NCBI GenBank assembly: GCA_030704615.1
Contig: CM060731.1
Span: 11,718,001 to 11,782,000, forward strand
Source of the DNA: Takakia lepidozioides
Lineage: Eukaryota > Streptophyta > Takakiopsida > Takakiales > Takakiaceae
Length of the DNA: 64,000 nucleotides
Direction: 5' to 3'
In this document: piece by piece, positions 1 to 12,319 of the stretch
How the letters are laid out: the number at the start of each line of letters is the position of its first letter
Numbering within the stretch: the first letter of the stretch is position 1
Notes under the pieces: generated by a model
The model's input: the letters and a program-made list of their open reading frames with translations, nothing else
The model's database searches: none
What the model was told of the DNA's origin: nothing
Program-made: the position numbers and the translations under genes

Positions 1-411
1 GGGATGGTAAAGAGTGACATGTTGCACTCAACTGTGTTTACTGAATGACCAACAGAAGTGGCCTAGTTTTCCAGTTCTGATAAAGGCCCAGCAGGATCCC
101 CAACAACTCACAAAGAGAAACCAAGAAAATATCAAAACAGAAGAAGACCAAACTTCAGCTTCTTCCTTCTAATATGATACAAATTAACAATTGGGCTTCC
201 ATAGCAACAATGCTGCACCCATCCAGCGAATCCACACTCCAGAGATATATAACAAGTAGTTCTAACAACCCACAGTCCTAGCTTATAAACATTCACAAGA
301 CTGGATCAGCTGCATATTTCATCCTTTCGTATTTGCAGGCTTTGGGATGAATTTCTTGGCATGATGAGTACCCAAAGCGTGATGTCGACACATTTGCGAA
401 GATTAAAGCCA
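1..411. other. 3' flank of the BBD-like gene
   Basis: No coding signal was seen on either strand. The stretch lies just past the stop of the minus-strand BBD-like ORF and probably holds its 3' untranslated region. There is no long A-tract that would mark a retrocopy. Confidence 0.4.
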
Positions 412-1482
412 CTAGATCTGCCGCAGTCGCTGCTGCCTTAAGCTTGAGCGGAAATTGGTCAACTCGTCCCTCCAGCGAGCTGCATCGGAATACCGCTCCT
501 CGACAACAGCCATGAGCATACTTTTCATCAAGGTAATTTCTTCGGCTATGGGATCCGGTTCATCGTCCGCACAGTCCCAGAAGGAGGCGTCTTTGTTTCT
601 TGGGCTTGTCTCCCACCTCTTCCCAAAAGCAGGTTCTTGCACAGGTCTCACACCGTCCGCGTCGATTATAGTCTTATTCACATACATGGGTACCTTGCAT
701 CTGACAGCTAAATTTATAGCATCCGAGGGGCGGGCATCCACACTGAACACTTCCGCCTCTCCAGACACTCCAAAATATATCCGCGCATAGTATGTGTCCA
801 CAACACGCTCGGTGACCCTCACCATGCGCACCTCGTAATTGAGGGACCCCACCATATCCTTGATAAGATGGTAATGGTTCGGCCTTCCCAAAGACTCGTC
901 ATCATGAAGTGCCTTCATCAGCATGCTCACCGCCCCATCCCCCACAACAATGGGAAGCATCAGATCCGAGTCATGGGTAATCTTGAGAAAGATGGTGGGC
1001 GTGCTGGACTTAAACAGCAGTTGACCCTTAGCTCGATTGATATGCTCCACTTCCACCTCTCTCCCACCGATCAGAGTCATGAACAGATGCCCCTGCGATG
1101 GCACCATGCTCACAGCTTCCAGCACATCAACTTGCAGATAGTCACTGGTATCATCATCCTCAACATGACTGCTCCCGCTGCTACTGCTCTCATAGCTACT
1201 CCGCACCCCACCCTCCCTGCAGCGGCCCTGCTTCTTGCACCCCCACCATGCCTCCAGCTGCTTCCTCCACAACCAATTCAACCCTGCCTGCTTCCCGCAG
1301 GACAAACTGTAGCCCAGTGTCTGCGGGTAACTGAGGTAGGGGAGTACAGCCCAGCCTCCTATGGCCCCTGACAGCGGCAAACTCCTACAAGGCAGCCCTG
1401 TTTGCTGTAAAACAGACCCGCATGCAATCGATGCGTTGCAACACGAGTGCAGGCCTGGATTGAGACGCCCCAGCATCGCCAT
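412..1482 (-). CDS. BBD-type bifunctional nuclease (DUF151 + UVR domain)
   Basis: A single uninterrupted 356-residue ORF. Residues about 125-275 match the DUF151/bifunctional nuclease domain of the plant BBD family: the block around LMLPIVVGDGAVSMLM, then VRMVRVTERVVDTYYARIYF, then DARPSDAINLAVRCKVPMYV, which is the most conserved motif of the family. A C-terminal UVR-like motif follows (MAVVEERYSDAARWRDEL). Known BBD proteins have DNase and RNase activity and are linked to basal defence and ABA responses; that role is transferred by family. The first 115 residues are poorly conserved and end in an acidic serine-rich stretch, so they may be a targeting or disordered region. The start (ATGGCGATG) directly follows a GA-rich leader. 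Oddity: no intron, although most neighbours are intron-rich. Confidence 0.88.
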   Translation of the reverse strand: MAMLGRLNPGLHSCCNASIACGSVLQQTGLPCRSLPLSGAIGGWAVLPYLSYPQTLGYSLSCGKQAGLNWLWRKQLEAWWGCKKQGRCREGGVRSSYESSSSGSSHVEDDDTSDYLQVDVLEAVSMVPSQGHLFMTLIGGREVEVEHINRAKGQLLFKSSTPTIFLKITHDSDLMLPIVVGDGAVSMLMKALHDDESLGRPNHYHLIKDMVGSLNYEVRMVRVTERVVDTYYARIYFGVSGEAEVFSVDARPSDAINLAVRCKVPMYVNKTIIDADGVRPVQEPAFGKRWETSPRNKDASFWDCADDEPDPIAEEITLMKSMLMAVVEERYSDAARWRDELTNFRSSLRQQRLRQI

Positions 1483-1560
1483 ACCTCCAATCCTCCCCTC
1501 TCCTCTCTCTCTTCCTCTCCCCCCTCTTCTCCACCCTCGTCTCTCTGCTCCCCCTCACTG
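1483..1560 (-). promoter_or_regulatory. GA-rich leader of the BBD-like gene
   Basis: On the coding (minus) strand the 78 bases before the start codon are almost pure G and A, with short GAGAGAGA runs. This is seen directly. GAGA tracts in plant 5' leaders can bind BPC-type factors; that role is inference. Confidence 0.5.
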
Positions 1561-2779
1561 TGCGTTCGACCCTCTCACTAATCAAATCACTAGAGATACT
1601 TAACAGAAGTTTAGTAGATAACGGAATCATAAGCGGGGTTACCATTAGGACCCATTCGTTGGTTATGGATACTTAGTTATGAGTTTACTAACTAATCAGA
1701 TTTCAGTCAGTGTGGTACAACTCCCTAATCTACTCACTAATGGCCTCACTAAGACTAATGACCTGCACGTGGCAGTATTAAAGGATAAATGCTGCTGACG
1801 TGTATGTTGGTGGTTAGCTACAATGTACGTGGCCTGTGGACTCCTCGTAATGAGGCCGCACGGTGCAAAGGAGACAGGGACCTGACAGAGGGACCCCACT
1901 ACATTAAAACAATCCCTATTGGCGTGTTTCTCTTATATATCAAAAAAACGACAACCTCGTTGGCAGGGTGGAGGTTGTGATCTGGTGGTTAGGTCGATGG
2001 TGATGAAGCGATGCAGGTTCCGGGTTCCATTTCCCAAACGCGGTTCCGATGGCTGGTGCTGAATATAGTTTGTAACTACACTCTCATGCTCAATGTCAGT
2101 GTGTGATGGTGCACAGTCCGGGGTTGATGATGAGAAGAGAGAGAGAAGGTGTGGAGGGGAAGACTGATGAGCGAAGAGGAGTTTAGATCTGAACCCTCGC
2201 CCATGCATTGAGCAGGGTGGGATTGGTACGTGTATGGGTACTCTTTGAGATTATAATAATTAAGTGCAAATGCTGGCAGCACTGTTGGACGCTTACTGTG
2301 AAGCACAGCAGGATTGCTGGAAAACCATCACATTCCTCTGAATTACTCTTGCAAACTCTCATTCGTGGCTTTTCTATTGAGTAAATTGGTCGAGGTCTTA
2401 CTTCATGCCTACTAAAGGTTGCTCCTCTCTTGGCCTTGGTGTTGATCCTCAAGAGATCAATTGTATGGCCTGCTCTATAAGACTCCTGCTAAGGACAGTG
2501 GTTTTTTGAAAAGTACTACAAACCTGGGAATCACTTCACCAAACTCTCATTCATGAATCTCTATGGAGGAATTTGGTGAGAGGTACTTGGTGAGCTGGTG
2601 AGTGTACTGCTCATAAAGTCCAACAATCCACTGTGCATCACAAGGGTCAAATAAAGTGCTACTCTACAAAGAGAAACCCCTCATGGGCCAAGCAGTCCTT
2701 CCATAGGCAGTACAAACATGACGACAGAAGACTGTCATGAGGTTCACAGTCACACCTTCACACACAGTTCCATCGCAGC
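1561..2779. other. intergenic, no gene seen
   Basis: Only short random-looking ORFs on both strands and no domain I recognise. The first few hundred bases should include the promoter of the BBD-like gene. Confidence 0.4.
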
Positions 2780-2960
2780 TTCAACGTCGTAGGCTACTTC
2801 CTTGATGGTGATAGTTATCAACTTACATGGGAAACCCACAGCTGTGAACATCGGGTCACTGTCTATACCGATCACAAAAACCTTAAGTATTTTATGAGTG
2901 CTCGTGTTTTGAATCGACGAAATCAAACCTTGCTAGTGACATACTCCATCTCAAGCAGCA
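2780..2960 (+). mobile_element. Ty3/gypsy retrotransposon fragment (RNase H region)
   Basis: Frame-by-frame reading gives HRVTVYTDHKNLKYFM followed by SARVLNRR. This is the hallmark RNase H/reverse-transcriptase connection of Ty3/gypsy pol (VYTDHKNLEYF...LNRRQ in intact elements). The frame breaks on both sides and no LTR was found nearby, so this is an old, truncated scrap. Confidence 0.75.
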
Positions 2961-4373
2961 GCAACATCATCTCACTCTCTGTTGATTTGGTGAAGTTGTA
3001 GCAAGGTGGTTCTTAAGACTGGAGCTACACGGTGTCATAGTATATCTTGTCCGAAACAGGCTCAGCTTTTACATTGTTTGGGGTGAGCAAGTTGGGCTCT
3101 CTTTACCTGCACATGCATTAGACAACCGATGGCAATTGCATCTGGTGTAAACAGAAAACTTCCAGATAAAAAACTGAGTGGCTTAATAGCGATTATCATT
3201 ATTTTCCATGTTGTTGGAGTACATACATGCCTTGCTCCCGAGAGTCTTCTTGCAGCAAATACTCTCCAAACGCTCTATTGCATTTCATGGGCTGATGAAG
3301 GCTCGTCATGTTCTCTATTGAGCTCTGCTGTCAGTGCCAATCCTCCAATTCAGAGCTGTTTGTTTCAATTAAGACCTTTATAACAAGCATCCCAGACTCT
3401 TAAGCAATGTTAGAGCACGGTAAAATGTACAAGGGATGTGCACAAAGTGAAATAGATTCTTGATCAACACTTTAGCATTGTCAGCTTCAATGTACCACAG
3501 CTGTCTTGGGAAAGAACTTCCAAAAGAGTTTGATGTATTGCAGATTTGTATACTGTTGGTCATGTGACAAATCCAATTTTGCTGGAGGTGGGCAAAAGCT
3601 GCAAGATCTTAGTGAGGTCCATTTGCAGCAGAGAAAGGTGACATGAGGACGCCGTATTTATTCATGATAAATGAACTCCTAAGGTCCCATATTTGTTTCC
3701 TGGAATCCATCTCTCAAAACACTTCAACTGATGATTAATCCAGAGAACCAAGAACTCCACTGCAGGATAATAGTGTGATATGACACGGATGAATGTCGAG
3801 GGCTTCACTGCATTCTCCTACCTATTTGAGAGAAGTCAGTGTCAAGGCTTGATTGTATACATTCAGAGGAAGTTGAAGTTCCATTGTGGATAGAATTGGC
3901 AGATCACAATATATATGAAGTCGAGGATTGAGGCAGCGCTTCGCTTCTGTTGCACCAAAATGTCTAATTTCTGACAGTGAGTTCGATGGCATTGATCAGA
4001 TTGTCCTGGCTATGTCGTGACCTATTTACATCTCCAATGAGAAAGTAGACCATCCTTTTTGGATTGTTGACCGATGAGTGAATCTCTCTTTTCTGTGGTG
4101 TAAAAGTGTCTTGGGAATTGAGTACAAGATGGGTTGGCATTCTACCAAGGCCTGGGTTAGCATTGTTAAGCACAAAACTATGAACTGTAACGAAACAAAT
4201 TTTGCTTCTTTAAATTACCAAATCTCCCTTAAGATAACATCCAAATATGGTTGCCCGCTGGCATCCCGATGGGATAACAGTCTCACTATCTTCGTAATCT
4301 CTCAAAGCAGGCATGTTTGCCACCCCATACTTGCCTGCCATCCTAGGGCCAGTTTCAGGCCTATTGTTGCAGG
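2961..4373. other. intergenic, possibly more decayed retroelement
   Basis: Follows the gypsy scrap. Short ORFs with some coding-like composition occur at 3129-3383, but I could not tie them to integrase or any other domain. The end of this stretch is the 3' flank of the UBAC2/RBL18-like gene. Confidence 0.35.
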
Positions 4374-7300
4374 TCAATGAACTTGAGATTCTAGCAATAG
4401 GTTTGTAGCTGTTGCCACGTCATTCCTGGCCTGAGCCAAAGCTTGCAATGCATCACTCCGGTTAAATCCCATTGCCACAAGTGTCAACACAGACTCTTCC
4501 GACGGTGGTACAGGTGCCAGGAGAGGAGCAGGGGCAGGGAAAAGGGTCTGCAAACCAGTCATTTTGCAGTCAGTTCAAAATAAAGAGCTCCACCAAGACA
4601 CAGCACCTCATACCCGCGGTAATTTCAGGACAGCCAAGCAACTACAATTTTCTGTTCCCTTGATGAATAGCTACTCTAACCTTCAACAATCACTGCAGAA
4701 TACCTTTTCCGCTGACATAAAGCACCCCACTACAAATGCAAACAAATTCCAATCCAAAACTAGAAGAGAGTTCAATTCTTACATACACACATACATAGTA
4801 GCCAAATGGCTATACCAGCAATTGCATGTAAAAGGCAAACTACATGGGCCTTGAACTGAAAGGCAGGTCTCTGCACGGAGTTCTCCAAAAGGGCCGTACA
4901 CAACTAATTACGAATCACTTATCAAATGCATGAAAATTGCAGAAGTGATTCTAAATTGTTATGGCCCATGTTGTACGCACCTCATAGCCCCGACCAACAG
5001 GAACATGATCAGTAGCTTCTCTGGTGCCATTTACTCTGCCGACTATCGACGGAGGAGGTACTCTCGAGATGATCGGTGCAAACATCCATGATGTTGCCGC
5101 TGCCAGCCCTTCTGGGAACTGCAAACCCAGCAATTGAGACAATATGTTTCTCTTAGAATTTCAATGGAAGAAAAACCTTTTGATTTCCCATGACTGATTT
5201 CTTAGCCTCATTGCTGGGAGTTAAACTTCCTTTCCAATCCTTTACTCATTTCTGACTGTAGAGATAAAAGCACTAGCACTTTCTTGATATTGACGTACCC
5301 TAATAGCTTACAAAACAACTCCAATCACATCAAATTTGTTATTTTCATTTCTCCATAAGCATAGCCCTTCGATCCACTAGTTTGAGAATAATCTTGTTGT
5401 GAAGGACAGACGTGTCAGTATTTCTCATCTCGTTTCCCCACCTTGCAGTGTCTTTAGCACTTTCCCTAACAACACTCGTTCTCTGTACCTTCAACCTGCG
5501 AACACCCAAAATGTTGGACCTGTACATGAACCCGGCAAGCACTCCACAGATGCCCGGTATGAGTGACTGCTTCCATGATGACAGCAGAAGCTGCAGAAAC
5601 AACCAAACTGGCAAATATGAGACCCTCGTACCAGAACAATAAACTAAATCCAATGTTCCGAGAGACAATGTACTCATGAGCCGTTGTTTGCCTCCTTGTG
5701 GCCATAGACCCCGCACCCAGTTTTGGCGGAATGTTCTGAGAGAGACAATGTACTCATAAGATGTTGTTTGCCGTAGCCTTGTGGCCATTGACCCCGCGCC
5801 CAGTTTGAGCGGAAACCAAAGGGACAGAACCTACCTCTGTCAGGGGCTGACGTTGGTAGTAAGACTTACCTTGATACATAGAATTGATCCGGGTTTTCCA
5901 GATATCCTCTAGAAATCCCTTCACACAAGCATCAATCTGATGTGTGTGATTTGCCCAAAAACTAGGCCTCAGAAGGGCCTGAGCTTTTGGCTCAGCCTCG
6001 AGACTTTCAAAGTTCTGAGAGAGAGAGAGAGAGTAAGAGAGCAAATGTCTTAGTCATTCACCAAAAAGTGAAACAATTTGGACACAAGCTAAACACAGTG
6101 TAAAGGGGCGGGGCGGGGAGGGGAGAGGAGGGTCTTCACCTGCAGGCCTGCGAGGTAGACAAACGACTTGTCAGAGAAGCGGGCACCAAAAATCTTTAAT
6201 CGAGTGGAGACGGGGATGTCAAAGAAGAAGGGAACAAATGATGCAAATATCAAGCCATAAGGGCCTGGGGTTAAGGAGATGCCCGGCAATTTTATTGGAT
6301 CTGCACAGCCCCCAGAAATTCCAGCCTCTTAAAGCACAACTTCTTTGTGACTGTAGTATTTGAAAGACGTAAGTCTCCATACACAAGAGTATAATACATG
6401 TTGATGGATCCCATGATCCTTTCCCTTCTTCAGGTATTAGGTGAGATGCAAGCTGAGGAAGATGAAGGAGAGCGTCTCTGGTGGACCATCCCCAAGGAAA
6501 CATGGAGCCCCTTATGATACAAATGTCTGGAACTACTATTTCACAAACTTGATAGAGTACGAGCAGATGTATGATGGAGAAACTACAGTGGAAACAGTCC
6601 GAGCAGGCCAAGCAACTGTCATCAGCTAATCAACCCTGCTTATTAGATTGGTTAGGTAGCAAAAAAATTGGACTTGTAAATTATCAGATTGCAGGTCTCA
6701 GAGAAGATGGTACCTCTTAATCCCACCAATACAATAACCTCCAGAATAGTTGTAAGAGCTGTGGAAAACAAGACAGAAAACTGCCATGTCCCATTCCCCC
6801 CAAGGGTTAGCAGATGAGAGAGCAAAGACCTCTGGGAGTTGTCTGCTATACCATTTCCTTGCAGCATATTTTCTCGTGCACTTTGCCCAAAGAATTTGTG
6901 CTGGACTTTCACTCCAATTGGTTGCTCAAAGCATTGAACAACATGATCAATCTACTTCATATGTGTGAGAGACATGGATAACAGTTATGCCCACTTGACA
7001 TGGAGGAGTTCAAATAGGTTGCAAATATAAGTATCAGATGTCTCCCCTCTCTCCAACCCCATCCATGAGCAAAGCCACTAAACAAAACCCCAAAAGGAAA
7101 CCGAATGTCCTTAAGAATTGCAAGTAAATGTCACTGAAAAAGAAGCATCGAGAATTAGTTGATGCACACCAGGTATTTGTTAGACCCAATTTGTCTCTCA
7201 AAGACTCTGAAGAAGTACACTAAATAAAGTCCAAACACAAGCTCCGGTGTTGAAGAAAATACAAATGGCGAAGTGGCCAGCCGCCACAGTTGCATCCTCT

Positions 7301-8577
7301 GCACAACTTTCTGCCACTCCCAAACACAGCAACGTGAAGTCAGCCCACAACTGCCTAGAATTGCCCTCTCCCTTCACTCCTTTCCCTTCCATGACAAGCA
7401 CTTCAACCTCTCCTTAAATTCACATGCTGATTCCATACACCAAGATGTAACTTTCAAATTCTGCTCGAGCTCTTTCAAGCATAAAATGTCAGCTCCGCAC
7501 ATACCTGATAAGAGAGGCTGAGAACCCTAGCGCCACCTTGGGTGCCAACCAGAACCGACACCAACCCACATGCTAGCACTATTCCCTTGGTTACTGGTGC
7601 ATTATCTGCATCAGAGTCAAGTTAGTGGAACTGCTTTAAACCCCTATTTGCCAAAACTGGATGAGCATCATTCCTGTCCACAAACCATGAAACAGTTAAG
7701 CTGATTTCCACAGCAATCCCTTCACAACCGACTATAGATCTGCCCAGCATTTCGGATAAATGCGGGAATTAATCTTTGAAGCAGTAGTTGCAAAGTTTGC
7801 CATAATTTTGGTCTTTCCAGTTGGAAGTACAATCCGCCACAGGAGCATCAATGCAGATCCTTCCAATGCAGGTTGAGGGGAAATTGGCAATCATGAACAG
7901 GATGAGCTGATGTGAAATACAGGACTGGAAAGAGGATGCTTCTGCATTTGTTGAGTGCGAGGAGGTTTCCCTCTTCAGACATTCACTAGAGAAAAAGCTC
8001 AGAATTCGGACAGGTTTTGTAAGTGATTGGAAAAGTTACTTTCCATCAACTGTGGAACAATAATAAAGATTTCAAAGGAGACTGACAATTGCTGGTCTCT
8101 TCAGCTCCCACGTCTCAAGTCCTAAATCTCTACAAAAATCCGCTCTAGGCTAGCTACAGCCCTCTCATCTACCCTGGCTGTACTGTTATTTGCCCTCATG
8201 GATCCCAAAGCTGAAGGTTTGATGATTTCACACAACGGGGCCGCCAAAACACGATGGGCTATTCTGCCAAAGGCCTCGTCATATAAATTTCCATTTCTAC
8301 TGAACCTCAAAGGTTGCTCCGCCCCAAAAACCCTAGGAAAAGATCGATCTTCCTCCCCTGACGGAAAACAAGAATCCCAAAATGAGTACAAACGCAATCC
8401 AAACAGAAGCAAATCACAAGAGGAGAAAGTGGGGAAACTTTAGGTCTTAACAGATCCGAAAGATCCTGCACCATGCATGCTGTGTTCCATGAAATCCAAA
8501 TTAAATCAAAGAGAGACAGCAGCAAATCACAAAGGGACGAGCGTTGTCTTACGAAACCCAGCAGGTCCTGCATTCAT
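4374..8577 (-). CDS. UBAC2/RBL18-type rhomboid-like membrane protein with C-terminal UBA domain
   Basis: Eight exons rebuilt on the minus strand: 8577-8553, 7605-7505, 7310-7170, 6780-6714, 6300-6140, 5590-5489, 5118-4981 and 4547-4374. All have GT donors and AG acceptors and join in phase to 909 nt (302 aa). The protein starts MNAGPAGF and carries rhomboid-like blocks [17 protein letters not shown] and [16 protein letters not shown], then [29 protein letters not shown] and a C-terminal UBA domain ([20 protein letters not shown]). It resembles Arabidopsis RBL18 and animal UBAC2: about four to six hydrophobic segments, and no rhomboid GxSG serine motif seen, so probably a non-catalytic pseudoprotease. 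UBAC2 acts at the ER in ubiquitin-linked trafficking; that role is transferred by family. Intron 1 is about 950 bp. The intron between exons 5 and 6 carries a dispersed repeat. Confidence 0.9.
5654..6025 (-). repeat. dispersed repeat family B, copy 1, with a local tandem duplication
   Basis: Most of this stretch lies in the intron between exons 5 and 6 of the UBAC2/RBL18-like gene. It contains two tandem units of about 80 bp beginning near 5654 and 5732 (each with GTGGCCAT(A/T)GACCCCGC), and continues into sequence that matches 41893-42140 at the nucleotide level, for example TTTTCCAGATATCCTC and CCCTTCACACAAGCATCAA. On the minus strand both copies keep a decayed reading frame ([16 protein letters not shown] here). 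The family is unidentified. Confidence 0.7.
6016..6035. repeat. (GA)n microsatellite
   Basis: Run of GAGAGAGAGAGAGAG at the end of repeat family B copy 1, inside an intron. Confidence 0.8.
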
Positions 8578-9129
8578 GGTGCGCCCTTTTATGTGTAGTG
8601 CCCCTCCAAGCCCCGCAAATCGTTCAGTAATGTGCGTAATGCGACTGCAACTTCGAATGCAGAGAAGATGGTGGGTGCAGGACACAACACACAGTCCTCT
8701 TATGAGACCACAGGCCTTCTGCCATGGCAGTTTAGCTTTGCACTAATTCTATTAGCTTGCCCTCAATCAGCCTCCCTTCTGCTAAGCTCTACGGAATATT
8801 TGAGTCGATTCCACAACGGACGTGCAACGTGTGCACATCTTTCGTGACTTCTAACAGACATCCTTCAGATTTGAACAAATTAAATACAGATCAGTGTTTT
8901 CTGTTTGTACGATGATTCAACTTGGTCCCCTCTTTACACTGGGGACCACCAAGAAAGAGGGGACCATGTTGAAGCATTTTTGGCCCCACTCTTGGTCCTT
9001 ACTTAGATGCAGATAAAATGTCCGTAATATCTTTAGAGACGAAAGTAAGTTCGTGTGTGAAAGAGATAAGATAAAGAGAGAACTGGCATAAAACACATGT
9101 GGGAGTGCAATGGTGAAAAAAGTAAGAAA
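8578..9129. other. 5' flank of UBAC2/RBL18-like gene, no gene seen
   Basis: Upstream of the minus-strand start at 8577, so the promoter should be here. No conserved element was identified. An inverted pair, GTCCCCTC (8926-8933) and GAGGGGAC (8958-8965), can form a small hairpin. Confidence 0.35.
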
Positions 9130-9235
9130 AATGGTGACGCCTCCGCAAGGAAGCCTAAATTATGGTGTCTCTTTGTCCGGAGGGGCTTACTCAAGACTAC
9201 TACTGCTTTCCATTGGAAGGTGGACACTTTGAACC
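9130..9235 (+). repeat. dispersed repeat family A, copy 1
   Basis: Aligns with the reverse complement of about 59060-59150. Shared blocks include TAAATTATGGTGTCTCTT and GGAAGGTGGACAC, with a short insertion in this copy between them. No coding potential. Probably a short interspersed or foldback element. Confidence 0.7.
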
Positions 9236-9510
9236 CGAGATCACGTAGGTTATGTACACGGTAAGTCCCCCCTCCGAGGGCTTACCGCAGTGTGAGGGAG
9301 TAGTCCGTGGGCGTAGCTCCAGGCAGTACGATCCGAGCACCAAGGTGGCCCTAGGTGGGAGCACTTTCCCTGCGTAAAGACAAAGGGTTCTTTCCCGCGG
9401 TGGATGGCGGAGATCTCATGATGATTGGGTAGATGGCTCAGATCCCTAGAACTAAAATAAAAAGAAACTAATTTGGAAAATAAAAGATGACAGGGCGTAA
9501 GACCCCCAAT

Positions 9511-9592
9511 GGGCCTTACGCCGTAAGCTCCCCGCCCCCAGGCATCTTACGCGTAAAATCCCTAGGGCCGGGGAGCTTATGCCGTAAGGCCC
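9511..9592. repeat. imperfect inverted repeat, GC-rich hairpin
   Basis: Arms at 9511-9533 and 9570-9592 are reverse complements with one mismatch (GGGCCTTACGCCGTAAGCT and its partner AGCTTATGCCGTAAGGCCC). A 36-base loop separates them. Each arm contains its own mini-palindrome TTACGCCGTAA or a near match. Confidence 0.8.
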
Positions 9593-9619
9593 CTGCCAGC
9601 TGTTGATGTGATATTCTGT

Positions 9620-9715
9620 AAGATAACGTCCCTGCGAATACAAGGGGGAAACCCCGTAGGTTTTTACGCATAGGCAAGACACAAATTCCTAACCATTGGG
9701 CTATTTGCTCTACTG
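9620..9715 (-). mobile_element. possible tRNA-derived SINE head
   Basis: On the minus strand the sequence GTAGAGCAAATAGCCCAATGG resembles an internal Pol III A box (TAGCCCAATGG against TRGCNNAGYGG). A weak B-box-like TTGTATTCGC lies about 50 bases downstream. It is not a functional tRNA: no cloverleaf could be drawn. Confidence 0.35.
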
Positions 9716-9739
9716 CAAAACAATGTAACTCTAGAATCA

Positions 9740-12240
9740 ACTTCAGTGTGTCTCATCTCATCCATGGGGTGGAGCAAAAAGCTATCAAAATGATTAAATA
9801 ATTGGGCTCTCGCATGATGTCCAACCATAGGGGTAGCTGATCTCACTCTTTATTTCTTGACCTTTGTTCTAAGGTTGTTGTTAGGTCAAAAAACCCATGA
9901 TCAGTGTCGATCGTTGTGACCAGATTGTCAAGTTCCTATTGACAATAAGACTAGCTGAAATTTAGTTGTGAACATTCAACAGGTCCACAGTAACAGCTCA
10001 AAAAAAGGTTGAAGCTTTGGACGTGTACTTCAAGTTAGATATGAGCACCATAGCCTGATGTTGTGATTGTATAGAATATTCATTGAAAGTCTTTAACACC
10101 ACAATTGACAATTCATAACATATGAATAAGAGAAAATGTGAATACTCACCTCAATTCTCATCAGCATTTTCTTTTCTCATTTTTCAGAAGTAGCGCAAGC
10201 GGCCACCTATGTGTTCTATCCAGCATCCCATGTGGCGAAAAAACGAGTTGGTACCTGTAGAAAGGTCGCTATACAACAAGTGGCACATTTTAACATGTCC
10301 ACGATGGCAATGATAGAGCGGCCAAAAACTCCCCCCCAAAAAAATGTTGATCCCCATTCACCCCACCTTAATGAATCTCTCTTGGCACGCGTACTTCTTC
10401 TTTGAGCTAAATGCTCAGATCCGATCAACATTGTCAACAAATGTGTACTTTGAAACAACATGAAGATGAGCACCACATGGATAAAGCCGCTGAAATGTGA
10501 CTTTTATTGACACCGTCATATTGGCTAAGAATGGACTTGCTTTAGCAACATGAGCTAGGATTCCCTCTATCAACATCTGCATAAACCTAGACCTCAGGGC
10601 AATTGTACAACCACCTACTTTTTGCAAACCCCTTTGTTTATTGTTACTTTCGGAAAGAAGCAACAATACTACAATATATAATTTCTCAAATTTTACTATC
10701 CTTGAAATTGTGAAGGTCATCAAACTTGACTTAGAGCCAAAAGAGGGGAATATAAACAACAAACCATATGTACTAACCGCTTCCCGTCTCGTCAAACTTT
10801 CTTTAGTGCAATCCCGAACATTTCTTTTTTATTTGTGCTTTGTAACGAGAGGCTAGACCTAGATTCTAGAAGTGCTAAATTTGCTCCTTCCAATACATAG
10901 GCACCCCTTCTAGAACAAGTGCAAATAAGAATCTAGCCAAGCTCTTCTAGTGTTCTCACTAGAGTAATAGCACCAACAATTTCAATTGGGACTAGTACAT
11001 TGGATTTCAAATCTTGTACGGAAGTGATCTAGCAAGAGTCCAAAATGCTCATATCACTAACCACATAACTGCAATTACACAACATATATGAGTTGGACCC
11101 AATGGTTGCCAAAAAAATGCAACACATTCTCGTTTTTTTGTTCCTTGAAGTTTGGGCATTCTACTGTCTTGTGGTTTTTTGATCCGTGGCACAACCTATT
11201 ATATAGCTTTTATGGTTGGAGTTGACAATCTCGGCAATACATATTTGCAATATGTGCTTATAAATTTTTTGTTATTTCACAAGTGATTTTTTAGAACTTG
11301 TGTTTTTGATTGCGATGTCTTTTTGTTTTCTCCCTATCCAATACTAATATGGTTCTTTTTCTCCAGACATGATGAAAGATTGTGTAAAAACCTACAAAGG
11401 TCTCCCCACTCGATTCTAGGAGGAACGTTTCCATTCTCCAGTTTTCTCATACGATGAGGATGTGTTCAGAACTTGGAAGATTCTCTCAAATCACATGTCT
11501 ACTAACCGCACTGCTCCTAACCTCTTCTTATCAGCTATCAAGAATCCACGGGGGACTGCCTGATTCAAGGGTAGTATTCATATGGGAGAAGGGATCAAGC
11601 GCAACTTCCATTCTCCGCATGGAGCAGATGCCTACCACAGCAGGAATCTCCGGGGCCTTTACCAATAAATCTGGTCGAGTTATTGCCATTACGAGAATGG
11701 CCACTGCTCATGTACCACAAGAGGTAATGACAATAGTAATAGGCCATAGAAATATCAAAATGCTTCTCGTTATGACAAGAGTATAACCATTAAACATTGA
11801 GCAGCTCAAAATCTTGGACGATAGCCATATGATGAATGTGGTCGTCCTTTGATTTTTCAGTACCATCTTGATCGAGAATTGGAAGCCTATCATCAAAAAA
11901 TAAAATACAGGGGGTGTCATTCCGTGAGCCCGGAGGCGTGAGCCTGTGAGCCCAGCACAAGCTCACGCCACGTCAGCATGCATACATGGCCTCTTTCCGC
12001 GGGTGTCACCTATTACCGCGGGTTGATCAGCCATTTCCAGGGAATGCAGATTGGATGTGTTACATCCATTGTATCTATCCATTGCATCCATTTAGACGTT
12101 ATTAATATACCAAGCCCTTGCATTGGAATGTGGCTATGTCGTGAGCAGGTGCACACTCGCATCATCCAAAGTGGATCCCTGCGAAATGTTTTCTTACTCA
12201 CCACCCTTGCGAACATGTAAAGTATGTGCGGGAGCATCAT
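9740..12240. other. long gene-less region
   Basis: No recognisable domain. A 110-residue plus-strand ORF at 11454-11786 has no family I know and no clear splice context. Base composition is AT-rich between 9840 and 11400 and more balanced after 11900. Probably old repeat sequence. Confidence 0.4.
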
Positions 12241-12250
12241 GGATGCTCAC

Positions 12251-12319
12251 CAGAAGAATGCCTGAACGATCTTTGATCACGTGGACTTTAACGCGATGGA
12301 TTTACCAAGCATTCTTCTG
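12251..12319. repeat. perfect 12-bp inverted repeat
   Basis: CCAGAAGAATGC at 12251-12262 pairs with GCATTCTTCTGG at 12308-12319. A 45-base spacer separates them. Confidence 0.75.

Noticed and set aside
868-1371. 167-residue plus-strand ORF
   Set aside because: Antisense shadow of the BBD-like gene, no domain.
7170-7310. Suspected frameshift in UBAC2/RBL18-like exon 3
   Set aside because: A recount of the bases showed GTC TTT GAG AGA in a continuous frame; the exon is intact.
11454-11786. 110-residue plus-strand ORF
   Set aside because: No family, no splice context, isolated in a gene-less region.
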